From contig CAYHES010000095.1 in the NCBI GenBank assembly GCA_964355495.1, positions 1 to 9,688 of the forward strand: 9,688 nucleotides of DNA, read 5' to 3'. The stretch's first letter is position 1. The number at the start of each line of letters is the position of its first letter. This document shows positions 6,000 to 9,688 of this stretch, in pieces. A program made the position numbers and the translations under genes. Source of the DNA: UBA6901 sp964355495. GTDB lineage: Bacteria > Pseudomonadota > Gammaproteobacteria > Acidiferrobacterales > UBA6901. The notes under the pieces were generated by a model. The model was not told the DNA's origin. It did no database searches and saw nothing but the letters and a program-made list of their open reading frames with translations.

Positions 6000-7046
6000 A
6001 TCACTTCGGCCCGCAAGAAGAAAAAGACCACGCGCCGCAGCACCAGTTGGACACGCTGGCCGGATGACCGGCTGCTCGACGCGCGCGTGTGCGATCTGCG
6101 CCTCACGCTCAGCGGCGGCCTGGTGCCGCCGGCGCTGCGCGAACTGGAGCACGAGTTGGCCGCGCGCAGCATCCTGTTCCGCCCGCACTGGTGGCTGTCG
6201 GACTGCTGGTTCTGCCCGGACGGCGTGCCGGGTTTCGCCATCCCCTTCTATCTCGCGCATCCGCGGCTGATAAAACTCGAGCAGCAGTTCATGCTCGAAG
6301 CCGAGGGCGGCACGGCCGACGGCTGTCTCAAGATCCTGCGCCACGAAACCGCGCACGCGCTCGCCAACGCCTACCGCCTGCATCTCAAGCAGGTCTGGCG
6401 GCGGCGCTTCGGGCGCGCCAGCCGCGTCTATCCGGAGAGTTACCTGCCGCGCCCCGGCAGCCGCAACTACGTCATCCATCTCGACAACTGGTACGCGCAG
6501 AGCCACCCGGCCGAGGACTGGGCCGAGACCTTCGCCGTCTGGCTCGACCCGCATTCACGCTGGCGCGAGCGCTACCACAACTGGCCGGCGTTGAAAAAGC
6601 TCGAGTACGTGGATGCACTGATGCAGGAGATCCGCGGCGGCAAGCCGCCGGTGCGCACCCGCCGGCAAATCGATGCCGTGAGCTCGCTCACGCTCACGCT
6701 GCGCGAGTACTTCGAGCAAAAACAAGCGCGCCTGCGCGCCGACTACCCGCGTTTCCATGAGGAGCAATTACGCCAGATTTTCCCCGGCCCGCGCCATGGC
6801 AAGCGCGAGCGTGCCTCGCGCATGGTGCGGCGCCTGAAGCGCGAGCTACTCACCACCGTTGCGGCCTGGACCTCGGACTCGCGCTACCGCATTCATCTCA
6901 CACTGGAAGACATGGCGAGCCGCTGCGACGAACTTGACCTGGTTGCCGGAAATGATTCACAACAGAACCGCGTGGCGCTGGTGGCCGCGCTGGTCATGCT
7001 GTACATGGGCTCGCTGCGCTCCGGCGCGGCGCGACTCGCCGTATGA
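6000..7046 (+). CDS. Putative zinc-binding metallopeptidase (gluzincin, Peptidase_Mx-like), apparent ATC start
   Basis: A protein of about 348 residues if translation begins at 6000. The zinc site is HETAH (residues 115-119, an HExxH motif in ILRHETAHALANAYRLH) with a downstream glutamate, Glu176, in EDWAETFAVWLDP, the gluzincin pattern. Other family features are FRPHWWLSDCWFCPDGVPG and HLDNWYAQSHPAEDW. There is no signal peptide, so it is probably cytoplasmic; its substrate is unknown. The basic lead (ARKKKKTTRRS), WPDDRLLDARVCDLRLTL and the rest read as one frame. That frame, open from 5970, has no ATG, GTG or TTG before a GTG at 6087, which would delete the conserved LLDAR segment and lacks a Shine-Dalgarno. 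AAAGGAG (5986-5992) sits 7 nt before ATC at 6000. Either a rare start or a base error at 6002 (G to C) would explain this; the conservative call is 6087-7046. The stop overlaps the next gene by 4 bp. Confidence 0.85.
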   Translation: MTSARKKKKTTRRSTSWTRWPDDRLLDARVCDLRLTLSGGLVPPALRELEHELAARSILFRPHWWLSDCWFCPDGVPGFAIPFYLAHPRLIKLEQQFMLEAEGGTADGCLKILRHETAHALANAYRLHLKQVWRRRFGRASRVYPESYLPRPGSRNYVIHLDNWYAQSHPAEDWAETFAVWLDPHSRWRERYHNWPALKKLEYVDALMQEIRGGKPPVRTRRQIDAVSSLTLTLREYFEQKQARLRADYPRFHEEQLRQIFPGPRHGKRERASRMVRRLKRELLTTVAAWTSDSRYRIHLTLEDMASRCDELDLVAGNDSQQNRVALVAALVMLYMGSLRSGAARLAV

Positions 7047-8086
7047 AAAAAACCAAAGCCAGCCGCCCCCTGCGCGTGATGATGCTGGTGCACGTGACGC
7101 TGGTGCCGCCGGACGATCTCAGCGATCCGGACGACCCGCGCATGGAGCAATACCGCACCGAGTACGACGTGAAGCAGGCGCTGCTCGCGCTCGGCCACGA
7201 GGTGCGCGTGGTCGGCGTGTACGACGACCTGGCGCCGGTGCGCAAGACCATCGAGGAATGGAAGCCGCACATTGCCTTCAACCTGGCCGAAGACTTCGCC
7301 GGGGTCAGCGCCTTCGACTACTACATGGTGAGTTACCTCGCCATGATGAAAATCCCGTTCACCGGCTGCAACCCGCGTGGCCTGCTGCTGGCGCGCGACA
7401 AGGCCCTGTCCAAGAAACTGCTCGCCTATCACCGTATTGCCGTACCGGAGTTCGCCGTGTTTACCTACGGTCGTCCGGTGCGACCGCCGCGCTCGCTGCG
7501 TTATCCGGTGATTGTGAAGTCGCTCACCGAGGAGGGCTCGGTCGGCATCGCCCAGGCCTCGTATGTGGAAAACGCCGATCAATTGCGCGAGCGCGTGACC
7601 CTGATCCACGAAAAGTTCCAGGGCGACGCCATCGCCGAGCAGTACATCGACGGGCGCGAGCTGTACGTCACCGTGCTCGGCAACAACCAGCTCAAGGTGC
7701 TGCCGATCCGCGAACTCGCCTTCCGGCATGCCGCCGAGGGCGCGCCGCGCATGGCCACCTACAAGGTGAAGTGGGATTCGAAATACCGCGAGCGCTGGGG
7801 CATCGATTACCAGTTCGCCACCGACCTGCCGGACGGCGTGGCGGAGCGCGTGGTGAAACTGTGCAAGCGCATCTACCGCATTCTCGAACTCAGCGGCTAT
7901 GCGCGCATCGACCTGCGCCTCACGCCGCCGGGCGAGCTGTACGTGCTCGAAGCCAACCCCAATCCCGGCATCGCGCGCGATGAGGATTCGACGCTCTCGG
8001 CGAAGAAGGCCGGCATCGGCTACAAGGACTTCATCCAGCTCATTCTCCAGTACGGCCTGCGCGCGCACGCGCGTGCCGCGGAGTGA
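7043..8086 (+). CDS. ATP-grasp enzyme related to D-alanine-D-alanine ligase
   Basis: A 347-residue ATP-grasp ligase. Visible elements in order: an N-terminal preATP-grasp domain with IAFNLAEDFAG (77-87), equivalent to the FN.HG..GEDG region of Ddl; RDKALSK (118-124); the ATP-binding IVKS (157-160) and glycine-rich EEGSVGIA (163-170); EQYIDGRELYV (199-209); and the metal-binding ARIDLR (287-292) with Asp290 and EANPNPG (303-309) with Glu303 and Asn305. Such enzymes activate a carboxylate as acyl phosphate and join it to an amine. The acceptor is unknown; at this divergence from Ddl, cell-wall D-Ala-D-Ala synthesis should not be assumed. The ATG overlaps the peptidase stop (ATGA), there is no Shine-Dalgarno, and translation is probably coupled. 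The tight pairing suggests a shared peptide or amide substrate. An uncharacterised amidoligase is the best reading. Confidence 0.9.
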   Translation: MKKTKASRPLRVMMLVHVTLVPPDDLSDPDDPRMEQYRTEYDVKQALLALGHEVRVVGVYDDLAPVRKTIEEWKPHIAFNLAEDFAGVSAFDYYMVSYLAMMKIPFTGCNPRGLLLARDKALSKKLLAYHRIAVPEFAVFTYGRPVRPPRSLRYPVIVKSLTEEGSVGIAQASYVENADQLRERVTLIHEKFQGDAIAEQYIDGRELYVTVLGNNQLKVLPIRELAFRHAAEGAPRMATYKVKWDSKYRERWGIDYQFATDLPDGVAERVVKLCKRIYRILELSGYARIDLRLTPPGELYVLEANPNPGIARDEDSTLSAKKAGIGYKDFIQLILQYGLRAHARAAE

Positions 8087-8128
8087 GCCCCGTTAATAAT
8101 AATCACATCAGCGAACCAACTCCCCCTC

Positions 8129-8160
8129 TCCCTAGTGAATGGGGCGTCATTCACTAGGGA
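8129..8160. repeat. 13-bp perfect inverted repeat
   Basis: TCCCTAGTGAATG (8129-8141) and CATTCACTAGGGA (8148-8160) are perfect complements around GGGCGT. The flanks CCCCCTC on the left and GGGGTGAGGGG on the right extend the symmetry imperfectly. On the plus strand it lies 43 bp past the ATP-grasp stop and could be a transcription barrier, though no T-tract follows. It resembles the CCCCTCTCCC / GGGGTGAGGG repeats that occur dispersed in many proteobacterial genomes. Confidence 0.65.
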
Positions 8161-8196
8161 TGGGGTGAGGGGTGCCTGACTTGCCACCGATCTTAA

Positions 8197-8226
8197 CTGA
8201 CCCCGGTAACACCTGGGGCTTATACT
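8197..8226 (+). promoter_or_regulatory. Candidate promoter upstream of the thioesterase gene
   Basis: CTGACC (8197-8202) and TATACT (8221-8226) are spaced by 18 bp. The -10 matches five of six consensus bases. If used, the thioesterase mRNA would have a leader of about 265 nt full of hairpins. A second, closer -10-like TATATT (8469-8474) has no good -35. Consensus evidence only. Confidence 0.3.
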
Positions 8227-8289
8227 GATGGCCCCCCTCAAAGGGGCCCATAAAACCATGAGTCGCCCATGGCGGCTGACCTCATCACT

Positions 8290-8382
8290 CCTCCCCCTTC
8301 AAGGGGGAGGCGGGGAGGGGGCTGGGGTTCTTGTGCACCGGGCAACCCATCCCCACCCTCACCCTCCCCTTGAAGGGGAGGG
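8290..8382. repeat. Pair of inverted C/G-rich palindromes (BIME-like)
   Basis: The left unit CCTCCCCCTT..AAGGGGGAGG (8290-8310) and the right unit CCCTCCCCTT..AAGGGGAGGG (8362-8382) are each near-perfect hairpins. The sequence between them is itself roughly self-complementary: GGCGGGGAGGGGGCTGGGG after the left unit, CCCATCCCCACCCTCACC before the right one. This gives a head-to-head arrangement typical of bacterial interspersed mosaic elements. It lies in the thioesterase upstream region. Confidence 0.65.
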
Positions 8383-8399
8383 AACGTCACATCGAAGAC

Positions 8400-8460
8400 G
8401 GTTTGATCTTGCTCGACCGCCGGGTCGATCAAACCTCCCGGGGTCCACCGGCTTAGCCGG
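8400..8460 (+). promoter_or_regulatory. Two hairpins in the thioesterase leader or a terminator region
   Basis: GGTTTGATC (8400-8408) pairs with GATCAAACC (8427-8435), and inside it GACC (8415-8418) pairs with GGTC (8423-8426), making a 13-pair stem with a six-base bulge on one side. CCGGC (8448-8452) then pairs with GCCGG (8456-8460) around TTA. The thioesterase Shine-Dalgarno begins 27 nt later. No T-run follows either hairpin. Function unknown; a structured leader, a barrier or repeat remnant are all possible. Confidence 0.35.
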
Positions 8461-8486
8461 GGTTTACCTATATTGAGTTGTCCAGC

Positions 8487-8494
8487 AAGGAGGT
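8487..8494 (+). promoter_or_regulatory. Strong Shine-Dalgarno of the thioesterase gene
   Basis: AAGGAGGT at 8487-8494 is a near-perfect match to the 16S anti-Shine-Dalgarno, three bases before the ATG at 8498 and about 5-6 nt from the AGGAG core. It fixes the start and contrasts with the weak sites ahead of most genes here. Confidence 0.75.
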
Positions 8495-8497
8495 CAG

Positions 8498-8908
8498 ATG
8501 CAAAACGAGGAACTACCACGCGACCGCCACGCCACCCTGCGCGTGGTGCCCATGCCGGCCGACACCAACGCCGCCGGCAACATCTTCGGCGGCTGGCTGA
8601 TGTCGCAGGTTGACATCGCCGGCTCGATCGTCGCCATCCGCCGCGCACAGGGGCCGGTGACCACGGTGGCAGTCACGGCCTTCCGCTTTCACAAGCCGGT
8701 ATACGTGGGCGACGTGGTAAGCCTGTATGCCGATGTGACGCACGTCGGCACGACGTCCATCACCGTGGACGTGGTGGTGTATGCGGAACGCGGGCTGCGC
8801 CAAAGCAGCGCCGAAGGCACCGTCGAGAAGGTCGCGGAGGCAACCCTCGCCTACGTGGCCATCGATGCCGACTACCGCAAGCGTCCGGTGCCGCCGGAGG
8901 CATCCTGA
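8498..8908 (+). CDS. yciA: Acyl-CoA thioesterase, YciA-type hotdog fold
   Basis: A 136-residue single hotdog-domain thioesterase, the normal size for YciA. Residues 20-42 (PADTNAAGNIFGGWLMSQVD and IAG) match the YciA core, where Asp39 at the end of the GGWLMSQ(V/M)D helix is the expected catalytic acid. VAVTAFRFHKPVYVGDVVSLYADV (57 onward) is also characteristic. The enzyme hydrolyses short- and medium-chain acyl-CoA to free acid and CoA in the cytoplasm, usually as a hexamer. It follows a long repeat-rich gap and so is probably transcribed alone. A close relative within the same acyl-CoA thioesterase family is the only real alternative. Confidence 0.93.
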   Translation: MQNEELPRDRHATLRVVPMPADTNAAGNIFGGWLMSQVDIAGSIVAIRRAQGPVTTVAVTAFRFHKPVYVGDVVSLYADVTHVGTTSITVDVVVYAERGLRQSSAEGTVEKVAEATLAYVAIDADYRKRPVPPEAS

Positions 8909-8919
8909 CGTCGCAGAGT

Positions 8920-9120
8920 TTTAACAGGCCGCAGAAAAACTCGCTGAAACATCAAATTCCGTCATTCCGGCGGAGGCCGGAATCCAGAATGTGGATGAAA
9001 CCATTGATACTAAAACCTGGACACCGGCTTGCACCGGAAACTGCTCCTGCGTTTCCAGTACTTCCGCCATCCATGGCGGTCGCGCCGGTGTGACGAACAC
9101 TTTTTCAGTAGCCTGTTAAA
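8920..9120. mobile_element. Possible MITE-like element with TTAA-flanked inverted ends
   Basis: TTTAACAGGC (8920-8929) and GCCTGTTAAA (9111-9120) are perfect inverted ends. Inside them the similarity continues (CAGGC..C.GAAAAA on both, 12 of 15 bases). The element core would run CAGGC to GCCTG, with TTAA on each side (8921-8924, 9116-9119), fitting a TTAA target duplication. The 201-bp interior has no reading frame for a transposase but carries the CATTCCGGC repeat (8960-8987) and a 7-bp-arm palindrome CCGCCAT/ATGGCGG (9064-9079). It fills the gap between two convergent genes. A decayed insertion-sequence end pair is the alternative. Confidence 0.45.
8960..8987. repeat. Dispersed palindromic repeat, copy 2 (CATTCCGGC type)
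   Basis: The element runs CGTCATTCCGGC..GCCGGAATCCAG, with arms ATTCCGGC (8964-8971) and GCCGGAAT (8976-8983) around GGAG. Its two ends (CGTCATTCCGG, CCGGAATCCAG) are the reverse complements of the ends of the longer copy at 2248-2302. It lies inside the putative mobile element at 8920-9120 and in the 3' region shared by two convergent genes, where it may act as a bidirectional barrier. Confidence 0.65.
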
Positions 9121-9154
9121 GGGAGGCAGGCCTGCACAGAAATATCCTGGATTG

Positions 9155-9595
9155 TTACTTGCCGCACGCGCCGAGGCGCTGGCCTTGCATGGTGTATTTA
9201 TACCCGACCGCCGGGCCCTGGTTGTCGGCAGAAATAAGCTTGGCGTCCATGGCGCCGTCGTAACGATCACCTTTATAGGTGATCTTGCCCTGGCCCTCGA
9301 TCGTCCTTTCCTGTGTGCGGCAGCGCATGGTCCAGGTCACGGTGTTGCCGTTCACCTTCTGGTCGCTGACCTTACACTCCTGCCCCTGCTGGGAGTTGTC
9401 CGGGACAAAATTGTTCTTGTCGAGGCACATGTTTTTCCTGGCCGTGATCGGCGGCATCGGGAACGGCATGCCCACCACCTCCATTCGATAACTCACGCCC
9501 CACTCACCCTCTTTGAAGTCCGGGCCCGCCGCGAACGCCGTGCCGGTGCCGCCGGCGAGCAACAGGGTCAGGAATTTCATTGTACGCATCGACAT
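9155..9595 (-). CDS. DUF3617 family periplasmic protein
   Basis: A 146-residue protein with a signal peptide (MSMRTMKFLTLLLAGGTGTAFA, likely cut at AFA|AG). The mature part has the DUF3617 layout: EGEWGVSYRMEVVGMPFPMPP, then NMCLDK, ECKVSDQKVNGNTVTW, MRCRTQERTIEGQGKITYKGDRYDG, and a C-terminal GACGK. Four cysteines suggest two disulfides, consistent with periplasmic location. The function of the family is unknown. The start at 9595 is chosen because GGGAG lies 5 nt upstream; ATGs at 9607, 9589 and 9580 are in the same frame and also possible. The gene is 53 bp downstream of the end of another minus-strand gene and beyond a GC-rich hairpin, so readthrough or its own unseen promoter must supply transcription. 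Confidence 0.85.
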   Translation of the reverse strand: MSMRTMKFLTLLLAGGTGTAFAAGPDFKEGEWGVSYRMEVVGMPFPMPPITARKNMCLDKNNFVPDNSQQGQECKVSDQKVNGNTVTWTMRCRTQERTIEGQGKITYKGDRYDGAMDAKLISADNQGPAVGYKYTMQGQRLGACGK

Positions 9596-9628
9596 GGCTT
9601 CTCCCATTGTGTTTGTCCAGTTAAATGA

Positions 9629-9647
9629 CCCCCGGCAAAGCCGGGGG
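9629..9647. terminator. GC-rich hairpin, candidate terminator
   Basis: CCCCCGGC (9629-9636) and GCCGGGGG (9640-9647) form a perfect 8-bp stem with an AAA loop. It lies two bases past the stop codon of the minus-strand gene entering from the right edge. On the minus strand it is followed by TCATTTAA, a weak U-tract, so it probably ends that gene, possibly partially, with readthrough into the DUF3617 gene. Confidence 0.6.
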
Positions 9648-9648
9648 C

Positions 9649-9688
9649 TTATTTGGTGAGCGCCTCGGCAACCGCTCCCGGCGTTGCT
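9649..9688 (-). CDS. C-terminal end of an unidentified gene (partial)
   Basis: On the minus strand the edge reads ATPGAVAEALTK followed by a TAA stop at 9651-9649, and a terminator-like hairpin begins two bases later. Stop plus hairpin in the right order supports a real gene end. Twelve residues are too few to name it. Confidence 0.4.
   Translation of the reverse strand, partial: ATPGAVAEALTK

Larger units (their letters stand above)
8087..8497. other. 411-bp intergenic region, repeat-rich
   Basis: This gap between the ATP-grasp and thioesterase genes holds no credible gene. It contains three C/G-rich palindromes listed separately (8129-8160, 8290-8310, 8362-8382), a candidate promoter (8197-8226), a GGCCCC/GGGGCC hairpin near 8231-8249, and two further hairpins just before the thioesterase gene (8400-8435 and 8448-8460). 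An 82-codon reading frame at 8228-8476 crosses the palindromes and has low-complexity content, so it is not called. Confidence 0.6.

Noticed and set aside
6893..8068. 391-codon minus-strand reading frame
   Set aside because: Antisense to the ATP-grasp gene and the peptidase end. Both plus-strand proteins have intact catalytic motifs, and the antisense product resembles none.
7043..8086. Calling the ATP-grasp protein a true D-alanine-D-alanine ligase (ddl)
   Set aside because: Core ATP-grasp motifs match, but the N-terminal region and substrate loops differ from cell-wall Ddl, and it is coupled to a peptidase rather than to mur or fts genes.
8290..8382. Possible CRISPR array, because of repeated C/G-rich blocks
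   Set aside because: There are only two units, in inverted rather than direct orientation, with no regular spacers and no cas genes nearby.
8228..8476. 82-codon reading frame between the ATP-grasp and yciA genes
   Set aside because: It crosses several palindromes and codes for low-complexity Gly/Pro/His-rich sequence, with no ribosome-binding site.
9029..9628. 199-codon plus-strand reading frame
   Set aside because: Antisense to the DUF3617 gene and running through a repeat region. The minus-strand protein has a signal peptide and conserved cysteines.

Overview
The window is GC-rich bacterial DNA with dense, mostly same-strand gene clusters. It looks like a chromosomal segment of a gammaproteobacterium or close relative. 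The support is an outer-membrane MipA/OmpV protein, a DUF3617 periplasmic protein, a YciA-type thioesterase, a TraB/GumN protein and several REP-like palindromic repeats. The genus cannot be read from the sequence; a chemolithotrophic gammaproteobacterial lineage is a guess only. No rRNA, tRNA or CRISPR array was seen.

Positions 1-2169 look like accessory, defence-type DNA, all on the minus strand. In transcription order there is a Fic-family AMPylator-type protein (1162-2169), then a DUF1778/GNAT toxin-antitoxin pair of the TacA/TacT type (952-659 and 650-138), then the first 18 codons of a type I restriction-modification methyltransferase (hsdM), cut by the left edge. A 209-bp AT-richer gap between fic and the antitoxin holds an 11-bp inverted repeat and a putative promoter/operator. 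A palindromic intergenic repeat (about 2218-2317) separates this block from the housekeeping gene aroC.

Positions 2316-4726 carry three minus-strand genes: mipA/ompV-like, a 105-residue protein of unknown function, and aroC (chorismate synthase). From 4932 onward four plus-strand genes follow: a secreted TraB/GumN-family protein, a gluzincin-type zinc metallopeptidase (Peptidase_Mx-like), a D-Ala-D-Ala-ligase-like ATP-grasp enzyme, and a YciA-like acyl-CoA thioesterase. The peptidase and ATP-grasp genes overlap by four bases (ATGA) and are the best candidate for a little-described two-gene system, in which one enzyme would make an amide or peptide bond and the other would cut one. The peptidase reading frame has no ATG, GTG or TTG start where homology and a good Shine-Dalgarno place it. 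The codon there is ATC.

The right end has a minus-strand DUF3617 protein and, at the edge, the last codons of another minus-strand gene followed by a GC-rich hairpin. Intergenic spaces are rich in repeats: an inverted 89-bp element at 5894-5982, a cluster of C/G-rich palindromes at 8120-8385, a possible 200-bp MITE-like element at 8920-9120 bounded by TTAA, and two copies of a CATTCCGGC-type palindrome at 2248-2302 and 8960-8987.
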